From positions 29,030,501 through 29,094,500 of the forward strand of contig NC_083384.1 in NCBI RefSeq assembly GCF_031755915.1: 64,000 nucleotides of DNA, in the 5' to 3' direction. Shown one piece after another: positions 12,822-25,540 of the stretch. Numbering within the stretch: the stretch's first letter is position 1; the number at the start of each line of letters is the position of its first letter. The stretch is from Ziziphus jujuba. Its lineage: Eukaryota; Streptophyta; Magnoliopsida; Rosales; Rhamnaceae. The notes under the pieces were generated by a model. That model was not told where the DNA came from, did not search any database, and saw nothing but the letters and a program-made list of their open reading frames with translations. The translations under genes were made by a program, and so were the position numbers.

Positions 12822-15800
12822 ATGGCTGATGCTTTTGAAGATGAAGCTGAGCAGACGGTTTCCATCCAAGAGTATCTTAAGGACGTTGAGGATCAAGAGC
12901 TGGTATTCCCTCAAGCTTTATAGTTTCTTTTTGAGTTGTTTTAGTAATTGGTGGATTTTATGGGTTGCAAATTCTGTTTGGTTGCCTAGATAAACAGGAA
13001 ATAGAAATAAAAATCTTGAACTAGGTCTCCAATTTAGATTGGTCCACACGCTTTTCTGATTTTATTGTAATGTGAGAAGGCTCATTTCAAGTAGAGCTGG
13101 TGATGCTGTTTAATCGTTGTTTTAGCTATTGCTTGGTTAGCTTTTATAATGTAATTTTTCATTTCCTTAACGGTTTAGGAATTATTAAGTGTGTATCTAA
13201 AATCAATACTAGTTCATATAGGTCAGGTGCCGTATGAGAATATTGTTTGGAAGAATGCACTGGAGCACAGCCAAGCAGAGTTTTGTGGTATTAAAGTTAA
13301 GCTGGTAAAAGATTACTATTTGTGCTTTGCTAGCATTTGACTTAAGCTTAGTCTTTTGGTCTCTTAAGACATTTTGTGAGCAATTTAGCAGTGCTTAGGC
13401 TTGGTAGATTGGTATATCTAAGCATATAAATTGAAGCCTAGCTTGGTAAAAATAGAATTTAATTCTGGCTAGATGACTTGAGGTTAGCTTTTAGGCCTTT
13501 GAGCTTGCTTTTTGAGTAATTTCACGAAGCTTAGATCTGGTACTTCTACGAGTACAAGCATGAGTTCAAATCAACTGGTTTCCCCATTGTTACGGAGCAA
13601 AAAGGTTGTTCAGAAATTATGTCCAAAATTTGTTCTAGCATCTCTTCTCAAATCTTATAGTTGCTTGACCAAATCTTAGTGATATGAGGGTGGTTCAGGT
13701 TGTGCTCTTTGATTGACAAAATATTCATGGATAAATAATAATGAGAACTTCATTTGACTTTTTTTTCCTGCTTGGCTGATTTGCTTTATATTTCTTACAG
13801 GAAGCAGATTTGGTTTTGGGGGGTGATGAAGGGAAGGAGTGCACCTATAATAATGGTTATATGAAACGGCAAGCAATTTTCTCATGCCTGACTTGCACCC
13901 CTGATGGGAATGCTGGACTCTGCACAGCTTGCAGCTTGTCTTGCCATGATGGCCATGAGGTATCAGTCTAGTTAATGTCCTTCAGTGTATGTACTTTATT
14001 CAGCGGTAGTCATCTAGTGATGTGTAAATCTTGTTACATTGTCTTTTGGTTGCATAATAGTCTTCTAATTGTGCCATTGTTCTACATGAATGTAGATTTT
14101 GCTTTTTGTTATTGTATTATTATTTATGGGTTTTTGGGGAAGATTGCTGACCTTGTATATAAACAAGGTTTTCCATATCAATGATTTTCCCTACTTGTAA
14201 AGCAAGATTTACTCTTGTGTTGCATCTGAGGGGAACCTCACTGTTATTATATGAAGAGGCTTTAGTTTATTTTATCATCTACAATAAAAGAACCTCACTG
14301 TTATTATTTGAGGCTTTAGTTTATTTGTGTTGCATCTGAATGGCTTTTTTATGAAGTTCATTCAGGGTACATAGCATGCTCCTCTTTTGTACTTTTATGT
14401 GTTTGATGTCTGCAATTTACATATTGGCTTACAAATTAAACCATGAAGGCTTGATATTTCTTTTTAATCAATTGCTTGCACAGATTTCAAATTGCTGGAG
14501 ATGTTAAATTGTTGGACTAGATTAATTTCTGTTATTCTGGTAGCTGATAATTTTGCTGTTTTTGTGATCATTACAAAATGATTTTATTTTTAATTTTCAT
14601 ATTGTATACCATTTTCTTAATGATAAAAATATCATTATATTATTCTATTACTTATATCTAATGTTGGTTTCATCTCTTTGGACAAGATTGTGGAACTATG
14701 GACTAAAAGAAACTTTAGGTGTGATTGTGGGAATTCAAAATTTGGGGAGTTCTTTTGCAAACTTTTCCCAAATAAAGATGTGGAAAATGTTGAGAACTCG
14801 TATAATCATAATTTTAAAGGCACATACTGTACATGTGGTCGCCCTTATCCTGATCCTGATGCTGAAGAACAAGTGGAGATGATACAGTGCTGTGTATGTG
14901 AAGACTGGTTCCATGAAGAGCATATTGGTCTTGACTCTTCTGATGAGGTTGGTAGCTTGAGTTGCCCTGGGCTTTCAGTTCTTTTGTATCATGTTCTTAT
15001 TGAGATTATGATTTATTTATTTATTTATTTTTTTCCCCTCCTTTAACATATAAGTAATCAGGGCAAGGTTTGAACAAGTTAAGATCTATAGGATAAGAGT
15101 ACCTTCTGATGCTTTCTGTCAATTTGGAGTAGCAAATTTGTAGATATATATAGCATGAAATTCATGCTGTTTAGATAGCTGAGCCTTGAAAACTTTGATG
15201 AGTCTTGTAATCCTTTTTTTTTCCGCTTTTGTTATTTTTCTGCCACTGAGCACTTTCATGTTTTTGTATGGCCCACCCTTACTGCCAGTCTGATAGCCAG
15301 TTGCTTTATGCACAAGCTAGCCCATATCAGTCTAGGAAAGTTGATAATGAAATGAAAATTCCAATTTAAATTATTGCCTTCATTACTCAAAATTGTATCC
15401 CCATTCTTCCTTATCCAAAATTTTGCATCCTCCTGTATGCTAGTATTCTAACCATGTTATGGCACATTGTTCCCATCTTTCTCTGTACAACAGATTCCAA
15501 GAGATGAGGAAGGAGAGCCTTTATATGAAGATTTTATCTGTGGCACATGCTCAGCTGTCTGCTCTTTTTTAAGACTATATCCTCGAGCCATATGGGCAGG
15601 AGAGAGGCAGCATGCTGATACTATAAATGTAAGCAAGGATAAAGATGTTGTGGAAGATATACCTTCAGCTTGTGGATCTGGATTTTCAGAGAAAGATATA
15701 TCTTCAGAAAAGATTCAAGCACCAACTTCTGCCAAATCTGAACCAGTGCCTGAGGGATTGCCACTTGGTGAGAATTCTGGGCAGGATAAAAAGCCAAATG

Positions 15801-16344
15801 AATGCACCGTTGCCAATCCAAACGCTACCTGTATTATTGGAGTTGATCTGATTGCTGATTCCCCTAAATCTGAAGGGAAGCCAATGTTTCTTTCAAAAAA
15901 CTGGAGGGATGCCCTTTGCAGATGTGAAAGATGTAGTGATTTTTTCAAACAAAGGTCTATTGGTTTTCTCCTTGACAAGGAGGACTCAATTGTGGAGTAC
16001 GAAAAAGTGGCAAAGCAGAAGAGGGAAGAAAAGTTACAGCAACAAGAGGGGGCTGAAATTAACTTATTCAATAATCTTGGTCATGTGGAGAAGATTGAGA
16101 TTCTGAATGGTATTGCAGATATCAAGGATGAGCTTCGTACTTTCTTGGTAATGTCTCTAATAATATATGACTTCTTTTCCTTCTTTGCATAAAACTGAGC
16201 TTCTCTTGTTTATTAGCTATGCACCGTTTTCAAACCTAAATGTGCATTCTTTTGCAGGAATCATTTGACTCTTCAAAGCCGATTACTTCTGCTGATGTCC
16301 ACCAGGTTTTTGAGAATCTAGCAAAGAAACGCAGGCGTGTATGA
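12822..16344 (+). CDS. UBR7-like putative E3 ubiquitin ligase with UBR box and PHD-like finger (5 exons)
   Basis: Coding exons are 12822-12902, 13801-13959, 14687-14947, 15494-16147 and 16258-16344, all joined in phase 0, giving 413 aa. A UBR-type zinc finger (about residues 41-106) contains the cysteine/histidine series CLTC, GLCTACSLSCHDGH and FRCDCGN. An atypical PHD finger follows (from about 128): YCTCGRPYPDPDAEEQVEMIQCCVCEDWFH, continuing with FICGTC. A CERC motif and a basic tail KKRRRV follow, a possible nuclear signal. Human UBR7 has histone-directed E3 activity and plants have one conserved homologue; substrates here are unknown. The length is close to that of plant homologues. All splice sites are GT/AG and no lesion was seen. 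Confidence 0.93.
13960..14686 (+). other. UBR7-like intron 2 with an internal short duplication
   Basis: The intron holds two near-identical stretches, CCTCACTGTTATTAT followed by a GAGGCTTTAGTTTATTT-type segment, at about 14235-14270 and 14291-14323. No other gene is seen in it. Confidence 0.6.
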
Positions 16345-19300
16345 TCAGGTTATTGTTCAATCTTTATTGCCGTTGCATGCATGTGTTGTTGCAACCTTCA
16401 GTGGTTAGTTTTGATAATGTATCCAGGTTCAGAAACCTTTGGAAAGCATGCATGTTTCTAGGCAGTTTTATGATAATGGTTTAGTACGGACATATTTTAC
16501 TTTGTAGACGTCTATGTTTGTATAGGTACTTTATATCAATTTAGCTTTTCAAATGGTGGACATATAAAATCTCTAGAAGCAGGTGGGAATTTGTTGTTGT
16601 TATTATTATTTTTTTGTGCTTGGTAGTAGTAATTTTGATCTGGGATTTTCTTTTTTGTTAATAATGTAAGAAAAAAAAAGGCAGATTCCATGATAAAAAA
16701 TCGACGAATAATATTACAGGTATCATATAATCCAATCAATATATTTGCCAAGAGTTCAATCGATGTTTAGTTAATCTTCATCTCTTAAAGTGTTCACTAA
16801 TTTATTTTTATTTGAATATATTAATTAATCAAATAGTGATATATCTATTTTTGATAGATGTGTTTATAAACTAGATGGTGCTTGTACTATTACTCAAAAC
16901 CGACTTCAAGAATCCTTAGGATAAGGCAATAACTTCAGTCTACTAATCACGTTTATAAATTTTTATCCCACCTGGGTAAATGGTCAATGTAAGAGGCACT
17001 CCAACAGCTAATTTTATAAAGAACTGAAAAGAAATTCCAAAAGAATTGGAAAACCTAAAATCAGTGTCGAAGTTCTCTTCTCATCATATTGCTCTTCAGA
17101 ACATTTCCAACGGTTATTTGGATTTTTATATTTTTATTTTCATGTCAGAAATATAAATTTTTATTGTTGTATTAGAAATGTAGACAGATTTAAAAAAATA
17201 CTCTTCAACAGCTTTGTTTATGGATTTTGTTAAGTTGATGTGTCAAAATATAAAATAGACATTGTTAAAAAGATTTTCTAATCTAAAAGTTTTATTAAAC
17301 ATTGTGATTCATCAAAATAATATTTATCAAGATTATAATTTTTTTAAAAAAAAATAAATATTATCAATTATTATTATTTTATTTAAAGAAAATATAAACG
17401 TACACATTATTATATTTATATATAATTATTAAAGATCAATTTTATAATTGAATGTATAAATTCTTTCAAATTTTATCCCACATAAAGATGCTTTAGCTTT
17501 GCTTTGACAGCTAATTAACACTCAGGCTAAATTTTAGCCGCTAAAAAACATAGATTTGTCTTTTGCGTGATTAAGCGCATCACGGCATGTGAACTAATTA
17601 TGATTCTGCTGTAGTACATACTATGAACATAAATACAAAGTTGAACAATATTTTAAGTAGGAAAAGAATCTCGCCAGTAAAGCATTAAAGGCAAAAGAAC
17701 AAACAAAATAAGAAAGAAAGATACTTTTTTGCATCATTCCCGTAGTAGGGTATTTATAATCTTAATTGGATCTTCATTTTTCTAAATTCTAGGTGGGTTA
17801 AATAAATTTTATTTTAAGTTAAAAGTATCTTATTTGAAATCCGAAGCCTAATTCGGTTCGATCATCATTTTATAGTTTTGTATTTGTTTTATCTTTTGGT
17901 AAAAATTTATCTATGATATATTAATTGTGGGGCTGCCTCAATCTTGAAACTCCGATTATTTTGTTGACAAAGATGATAAAGTTTTATAAATATACAACCG
18001 TCGTTGTATGTGTAATAATACAGTGACATGTTATTTATTTTGTTGGTCCTACATATATTGTGTTTTGGTTGTACGTTTAATTGATTATTAAATTTGCAAC
18101 TTATAATTTACCAGAAATCAGGATAATTCTTCCCAATAAGATGGTGCAATTTCGTCAACACTTCATAAGAGCGAAACAAGAGTAGGTATGCCGTTGTGTT
18201 GGTCCAATGGCAAAAGTAAAATATTTTGAGCCCCATGTGTTTCAATAGTACTACTTAAAAAAATGTGAATGCTTTTCCAAAATAATAAATATATATATAT
18301 AGATAAAAGATAGTCAATAGTCTTTACCTAAACTCTGGAGACTGTCGAGTTAAAAACTACTGTGTCGCCGATTTCTGAAAGCGAAATTCAACAATCTTTA
18401 ATTAAATTCTTTTTTTCTGATTTTGTTTTTAGTAGCAAAAAAGTCAATTGTTTTATGGAAAGAAGCGCGGATTAAGCTTTAATTTTGTCAGTTAAAAGTT
18501 ATAATTTAGGTGGAATTTCTAGTTTTAGAACGTCATGTTTTGGTCATGGTTGCATCAATGTTGGAGACCCTACTAATAATTTAATTTAATGTGCTTTTCA
18601 TTTGGAAATATGTACTACCACAATTCAAAGCATATGTTCCGCTTTCATATATTCATGATTTTTTTTTTCTTTTTGTTAATTATCTATTAATTTAGACAGT
18701 AGAGGTCCCAAATGAGGATCTGGCATCTCCCAAATAACCACTGAAATTACATAATTACCAAAACATACCTGTAGGAAGTTAAAGAACAATGAAAATCTAT
18801 TCCCTATTACATTAAAATGGATAACTTGGCACATTTAGGTAATATTTTCTATGCAATTTTTCTTTTTCTCCTTAAAAGGGTTAGTGTCTGGATTCAAGAC
18901 AAACATAACGTCGGTATCCTGTGGTCTCCATATCAAACCTTGATAATATATGCTTTTACTATTTCAATGTTCACACTTGTTGATGGTATTCCATACATAA
19001 AATAAATATTAGTCTTAAAAGTCTTCAAACATTTTAATGGTTCATAATATATGGCGTCTAGAAAGTTGATTTTATATATACACATAAAGTATTAATTTCT
19101 CACTGTATTACAATTTAGATAGAAAATATTGTTTTATTTGGTAGGAGTAAAGGCTGATGTTAGTTAATTCAATCTTTGAATTTCCCTTAGTAAAAAAAGA
19201 GAGACTAAATCTCCAGTATTATTATTATACTAGCTCACATGGGTAGAATTACATATTGAAAACTTGGGAAAGATACTCTACTACTAACAATTCAAGGGTT

Positions 19301-19783
19301 TTCATCAATAACATGAAGTGGGAATTCCAGCTTTATAGAGCATTGAAACGTAATAGTCAAAATTTCACAGCTTATAAACATACTCTATTAAAAACGACAA
19401 ACATTCTTTCTCTAAGATGCTTTTGGATACACTGCCATTCAAAGTTCAAACTAAATCGAACTCCAAATCCAAAAAGGGAAAAAAAATTTTAAAAAGACGC
19501 AAAATCAATAATTGTTTGTACTCATTTTTCTAGTTGTAGTTTCTCCTTTAAGCAACTTGTTATGTCACTCAAAAAGAAAAAGATGAATAAAGTTAAAAGC
19601 AAAACCACTTGCCACAAGTATTGAAATAAAAATGAAAATAAGATTTATAGTAAAAGAGCATTTTTTATCAAGCAAAAAAGTTTCAATGGTAGGTGAATAT
19701 AGGGAACTTTTTTCTACGTAGAAAGAGTGGAAGTCTATTTTAATCAACATGGGAATAAAGTAAGACCCTATACTATCACACAA

Positions 19784-19814
<31 letters not shown>

Positions 19815-19827
19815 AAATAGACAAACT

Positions 19828-19860
<33 letters not shown>

Positions 19861-20736
19861 AGAAACTCATCCTCGTCGGTGCTTTATTTTTATGTTGGTG
19901 ATGCCTTAATGCCCGTGACTTTGTCGGCAAATGGGGTCTCTCTCTATTTATTTTTTAAAAGTCTCTCTCTATTTATTTTTTAAAATTAATAGTTTGATAG
20001 TTGAATTATTTTCTATGCTTATGTACAAATTCCACCAAATTTCATTATCAATGACTGATGACATTTTGTTGCTATCTCGAAATCCAAAAAGCAAAAAAAT
20101 ATTGCCGTGATTAACTCATAATTGGCTTCCTTCGACTTATAAAAATTTAATTACTTTAGGTACTGACAAGAATTGGGTTGATGGTTAATTTGTTTATTAT
20201 TATTCTTTTTAATATATCAAGTTGAAAAATCAGAATGTAGTTAGAAGTTAAAGACTTTATTGAGTTAATTATCTCCATAAATCAGCCAATAAATTGATGG
20301 CAAAACTTCTCTGTAATTCTTTTAAAAAAAAAAAAAGGAAATTAATTTTCTTAAATAATTCAAAAATCTAATATAATACAATAAATTAGATTTAAATTCT
20401 GATATGATATGTGAGTGCTAGCTGGACTTGTACTTTGATAGGTGTCACAAAATTTTCTATGTTTTATAAAGTGTTTAAATTAAATGTGTGAAATATAGTT
20501 GGGGGTAGGGTCCAAAGTACCAACAGTGTATTAAAGTCACGGGTAACAAAGAAACAAAAATTGTCACTTGGAAAGTAGTATGAAGCCAGCCTACGTAAGG
20601 TGTGTGTGTGTGTGTTTTTTTTTAATAATTATTTTTATAATTTTAATAATTTATAAATATATACATGTATATTTATAATTTTAAATTATTATTTATTATT
20701 TATTTTTTCCATTTTTCTTAATGGCCATTTAATGCC
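16345..20736. other. Gene-poor AT-rich intergenic DNA
   Basis: The first few hundred bases hold the UBR7-like 3' UTR. The rest shows no supported gene. Items seen are a 24-bp tandem pair of CTCTCTCTATTTATTTTTTA type at about 19937-19985, an AT run at about 19783-19802, a long A tract at about 19829-19858 and a TG run near 20600. A stretch at about 16990-17480 with repeated CTCCAACAG/TTCAACAG phrases may be an old MITE, but I could not define ends. Confidence 0.5.
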
Positions 20737-20744
20737 TATAAATA
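20737..20744 (+). promoter_or_regulatory. TATA box of the MGNC gene
   Basis: TATAAATA lies about 190 bases before the start codon. A CA-rich pyrimidine context about 30 bases downstream (near 20767-20775) is a plausible transcription start. Confidence 0.6.
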
Positions 20745-20930
20745 ACCCTGCTTTTCCTCCTCTCCCACATTACACGCTCTAGCTGAAAAACTTTTAGAGA
20801 AACTACTTCTTTTCAGGCTGATTTTCTGGATTCCGAATCTGAAACCAGTTTTTGTGAGCTTAAAAGTTAAAACCACCAAAAGGTTTTTGTTTCTTTCACA
20901 GGAAAGGAGGTCCTTTGCAGTTGAAAAACC

Positions 20931-21260
20931 ATGGGGAATTGCATGGAGACATGGAAACAGAGTCAGAAAACAGAGGAAATGCAGAGGCAGAATCAGCAAG
21001 AAGAAGAAGAAAAGGAAAGAAGAGGAAGTGGGTTTGTGAAGGAAAGCAGTTTGGGGAAAAACAGCATGAGGGTTAAGATTGTTGTGACAAAAGAAGAGCT
21101 GGAGTGGTTGATGCTTCAGCTCAAGAACAAAGGAGGGAAGAGTTTAGAAGATGTTTTGGAGGAGATTGAGAGAAGCAGAGAGAAAGCTGAAGGTTGGAAA
21201 CCATCTCTAGAGAGTATCATGGAGTGCCCTGAAGTTGTAGAGATGGATAGATCATCATGA
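20931..21260 (+). CDS. Small MGNC-start protein of a plant-specific uncharacterised family
   Basis: This single-exon gene encodes 109 aa. The N-terminus MGNC fits an N-myristoylation and palmitoylation site, so membrane attachment is likely (inference). A glutamine/glutamate/lysine-rich linker (about 9-36) follows. The conserved C-terminal part (about 47-103) contains VKIVVTKEELEWLMLQL, GGKSLEDVLEEIE and WKPSLESIMECPEV, a pattern I recognise from small plant proteins of unknown function. The start is supported by the MGNC motif and the upstream TATA box. Two broken copies lie at 33060-33420 and 45955-46240 near TNL genes. No biochemical role is assigned. The downstream A-tract at about 21282-21302 is part of the locus, not proof of retroposition. 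Confidence 0.82.
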   Translation: MGNCMETWKQSQKTEEMQRQNQQEEEEKERRGSGFVKESSLGKNSMRVKIVVTKEELEWLMLQLKNKGGKSLEDVLEEIERSREKAEGWKPSLESIMECPEVVEMDRSS

Positions 21261-22458
21261 GGCATTTAAAACTGCCCCCCCAAAAAAAAAAAAAAAAAAA
21301 AATTGAAAAAAGAAAGAAGCTGAAATTTGTAAATTAAATCTTGACCCAATTTTTGTAATTAGTTTTTCTGTTCGATGGAGAGAGCTAGAGTTTAAGTTTC
21401 TTGAGCTATATATATATACACACATATATATGACATGAGAACTTTTCTTGTGATTTTGTTGCACTTTTGTTGTGTGTTTTTAAACATGGTTCATGAAACA
21501 TATGCTTGCATATTCTCATTTTTCTAATATATGCAAGAGATGCTTTGTTTGGATTGCATGTGAAAAGTGCTTTGTATAATGTCTCTGTGTTTCAAGAACA
21601 ATCTTATCTTAAAGGGAGAAGTATCTCAAAAATATACAATGGTAGGATGATTTAGTTGTTGAAACCACTCTCCAAAAGGATGATAAATTACCCTTAAAAA
21701 GTCCTTTGCGTATACCTTCAATGATTACTTGGTTAATATATTCTAAACTAGAGGATTTAGCAGTTGACGCTGAACCGGAGAAAAACCAGAAAGAAAAGTG
21801 ATGTTTCAGAAATAAACTCACTAAAAACCTCCAAGTTGATCCAATTGAAGCGGTAACTCAACTGAACTTTCCTATCACCCGAAGTCCTCTTGCTTGACAA
21901 TTTGGTAAAATTTGAACTTTTTGTTAGGTAGTAAAGGTTAATTCCGCATTCCAAGAAAAACACCGATTAGACATCTTGTCTAAAGAAACTTTATTGAAAA
22001 TCCCCATTAAGTTTAACAGAGCTTTGGTAAACACAAACAGTTCTAGTAATTGACATCAGGGATTGAATTAACATCAGGGATTGAATTATTCTTCAGAACT
22101 TTAATCAAAGTTCACAATTCAATTCAAACTTACTGATCAAGGGCCCCAGTATGGAAGTAAATACTAATTGGTAGTTAGAGACCAAAATTTTGCGCGATGA
22201 ATAAATAATGTTCTTAAGTAATTAAGATCTTGATGATGAATGAGACATACCATGTGGTTTGTGCCGCATGTCTCTTTCAATTTCCATGTGATCTTTCCCA
22301 AGACTGAAATTGCTAGTTATTTGGTTGACTGGGTCTAGATTTAGAAAATTACTGTCAAGTTTAATTTATTAGTTAACCACTAAAAAATTAAAAGGAAAAA
22401 GAAAAAGAAAAAAACCAGTCCTTTATTTTACAAGGTCATATATTGGATAAGGCATTCA
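21261..22458. other. 3' flank of the MGNC gene, duplicated downstream of its pseudogene
   Basis: It begins with the probable 3' UTR and a 20-base A tract. Much of it (about 21470-22340) matches 33570-34380, the flank of the first MGNC pseudogene: both contain ATATGCTTGCATAT, the GGGCCC(C/T)-containing phrase and the CATGTGATCTTTCC phrase. It therefore belongs to a segmental duplication. No other gene is visible. Confidence 0.7.
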
Positions 22459-22466
22459 GTTTTAGA
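22459..22466 (+). repeat. 8-bp target-site duplication GTTTTAGA, left of hAT-like element
   Basis: Exact match to 23153-23160 on the other side of the element. Confidence 0.75.
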
Positions 22467-23152
22467 TATATCTGGCAATTTGGGTTGGTGGGTTGTGTTC
22501 GTGTCAACCCGTTTAATAATCGTGTCAAAAATGCCTAACCCGAACACGACCCATTTATTAATCGTGTCAGGTACCTAAAACACTAACCCGACCTGTTTAT
22601 AAACAGGTCAACACGATACGACCTGTTTAACACGATTATTTTAACGGGTTGTGTTAACCTATTAACCCGTTAACCTGAAATTGACCTATTAACCCGAAAA
22701 CTAACCTATTAACCCGTTAACCCGAAAAGTAACCTATTAACCCGAATTTTTTTTTTATTTTTTTTTATTTTTATGTTTTTGTTTTATTAAAGATGTATTT
22801 TTTGTTTTTAAAAAATTAGTAATAGAAAATTATTTTTATAAAATTTTTAATTTATAATATTTTTTAGTTATTAAATATTATATTAGTGATAAAATATTAA
22901 TTTAAAATTAAATTTAAATGGGTTGTAATAGGTATATAATCGTGTCGGGTTGAAACTGACACGTTTAATAAATGGGTCGTAACGGGTCAATTTCGAGTTA
23001 AACAGGTCAACCCGAAAATGACACGATTAATAATCATGTTAAACGGGTTGACCCGATTATGACCCGAACCCATTTATAATAAACCCAAACTCATTTATTC
23101 CGTGTCGTTTTCGAGTCGTGTCGCCGTGTCATGATCCAAATTGCCAGGTCTA
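22467..23152. mobile_element. Non-autonomous hAT-like DNA transposon (686 bp)
   Basis: Terminal inverted repeats are TATATCTGGCAATTTGG on the left and the reverse complement of TAGACCTGGCAATTTGG on the right, 17 bp with two mismatches. They are flanked by the 8-bp duplication GTTTTAGA. The interior has no transposase. It carries many subterminal GTGTC/GACAC and AACCCG/CGGGTT motifs in opposite orientation in the two arms around an AT-rich centre. An 8-bp duplication and subterminal repeats are typical of hAT elements; the superfamily call is inference because no protein is encoded. Confidence 0.78.
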
Positions 23153-23160
23153 GTTTTAGA

Positions 23161-25540
23161 GCATATAAATGTTTTGGCAGAGTTCTGATGATCTGCATTC
23201 TGCCCATTAGGGATGATTTCTGTAAATTGGAACAAAGGAAAGCAAATTAAACAATCGATATGGTGAGATTAGCGACAGTTGCTTCAAGCTCATCCAAATA
23301 ACATGCATGGCATGCATAATTTGATGAATACGAATGCTTTTTGCAGATCTTTGCAGTAATAAACTTGGTTTTATTAATGAAAATGCAGTACTTAGTTGAA
23401 GGAAATTGAATATTGGAAATTTGGAAAGCCTATTAGTCCATTTCCTTAGGCCCTTACATATGGGCCAAGTATCTTACTGCATATCCAAACTGTCTGTTGG
23501 ATTAGAATGTAAAGCAGTAGTTGAAATATGTACAAACTCAGTTTCATATTGTAAATTTCGTATGTCATAACCAACCTCATGGTCCCCAGCGAAAAAAAGT
23601 TCAAATAAAATTAACCATAAGGACTTGTCAAGATTGCCCAGTTCATGTATTTTACATGACATGACCAAAACACATTCCTATATAAGCTACTTGAATTTTT
23701 TTTTTCTCCCTCATTTTTATGTGGCAATTTTAGGCCTAGTATATATGTTTAGATGATTATTATCAATGTTTATGTCCTCTTTTAAAGATATTCATTTATA
23801 TACTTGAACAACTTTTTGCCTTACTTGATATTGCAGAACCTCTTGGGGAAGAAGAAACACTCAAGCTAAAGAACTGGATCTTATTCAAAACTTTTGGGCT
23901 TTGCGTTTATTGTAAAGCATTGAAAGGTACTTAAACGATTTCTGCTTTCTGCTTTCTTTCCATAAAAAATCACATGCCAATTCATTCTTCTCTTGAAAGT
24001 TAGAACCTTGTAATTTGAGTCTTGCACCAGATTGATGAGTCATTGTATTTGAAGAATGCATAAAGAAAAATGATCATGCTCTTCATTGTTCTCTGTTAAA
24101 GGGGATGGAATTGAAAGGCTTTCAAAAGCCCCTGTTTTCTCTGTTTTTCCAAAATCATATTGGAACTAATCTGTGGAATCTGAGGCCTTGTTTTTAAGAT
24201 GTTGAAGTAATGAGCTTATTTTAATTTACTAATGCCCTGCTTTATCTTGAGCTTCTCTTTCCACAGGAAACTGAGTAATTCTGGGACATGAAAGAAACGA
24301 CAAGGGACAAATGTAATAAAAGAAATTTTACATTCTCATCATTAGCACTTCTGTCAAGTTGAAGAAGTGGAAGCTTTAAAGCCTTGGACCTATTTACCAA
24401 GGCTCATATACAAGAACCAAGTTTCTAACTGCATATCCAAATTACCATTTGTTGGGTCAGAATCTTTCTGTCAAACAGTAGTAGAACTCTGAACAAGGCT
24501 TGTATTGGAAGTTGATACATACTGGTTAAAATAATTTAAAAATTTGTTTATTATAAGAAAATTTCCCGTTTGTGCATTTTAGATACAATGTCAGAAACAT
24601 ATTATCATCTTGAAGTGTTCTAAAAGATTTGCAGCATCTGTCTGCTTATGAAGAGCCTGGCATATGTATTAATAACCACATAATGTTCCTTGGAGCCATG
24701 TTCTACTAAAAGCAACAAGAGATCAACTACTGCAGAATCAGTATATATCTTTGCAAATCACATGGAAGTTATAGTTTGAAAATTTTTTACCGCTGCTTAT
24801 TGGGTACTATTTGATGAAAAAAATTTATGGAACAAATAAAAACTAAACTTCTTCAGGGATGACTTTAAGCATCTTGAAACTGCCAGTTCTTGGGAGCAAA
24901 ATACTTGCATGTTGATATTGTGCTTTAATATGCAGAATCCAAGTTTCTATAAATCTTGTGGTAAATATGCTTAGTTAATTTATGAATTATCTGTTTTACT
25001 CAAACTTTTTCTTCCATAGGGAATTAAGTACAACTCTAATGCATGAATGAAAAAAATTGGGACACACGGACTAAAAAATTCCCACATTCTAGCTAGCAAA
25101 TTCTTTCAAACTGAAGGAATAGAAGTTTCTGTCATTTGTTGGATTAGAACCTCTGTCAAGCAGTTATTGAAATCTGTCAAGCAGTTATTGAAATCTCTAA
25201 AAGCCTTTACATTAGAGATATATAGTTGATACATATTGGTTACAATATTGTAAAATTTATTTATAGCAAGACTTTCCTAGTCTATGTTTTTTTATATTAA
25301 ATGGATGAAACACTATATGTGTAATGTTCTAAAATATTTCTAGCATCTCTCTACCCTTCTCGTGAAAAGCCTGTCATATAAATTAACAACAACAAACTCT
25401 TTCTTGGAATCATGTTCTTATAACAGAAACAAGAGATCAACTGTACAGAATCATTTATTTTAGAAACAAAGTTGTAGTTTAAAAAATTCCATTGTTGCTT
25501 ATAAGTACTATTAGTAACGAAAAGTTATAGTAAGAAATAA
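23161..25540. repeat. Three diverged tandem repeat units, no gene
   Basis: Landmarks recur in order at about 23400-23700, 24260-24680 and 25010-25400. They are a GGAA(A/T)(C/T)TGA or GAAACTGAGTAATTC phrase, CATATCCAAA followed by TTGTTGG(A/G)TTAGAA-type, GTCAA(A/G)CAGT(A/T), and TTGATACATA(C/T)TGGTTA. Related single units flank the TNL genes further right (for example near 32430 and 61680). A 24-bp perfect tandem pair lies at about 25150-25195. An exon-like phrase following GATATTGCAG near 23835 has no supporting frame. Confidence 0.6.

Noticed and set aside
16990..17480. Possible MITE with CTCCAACAG-like phrases
   Set aside because: No terminal inverted repeats or target duplication could be paired.
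23830..23935. Exon-like segment after GATATTGCAG
   Set aside because: No open frame, donor partner or homologous protein motif was seen.
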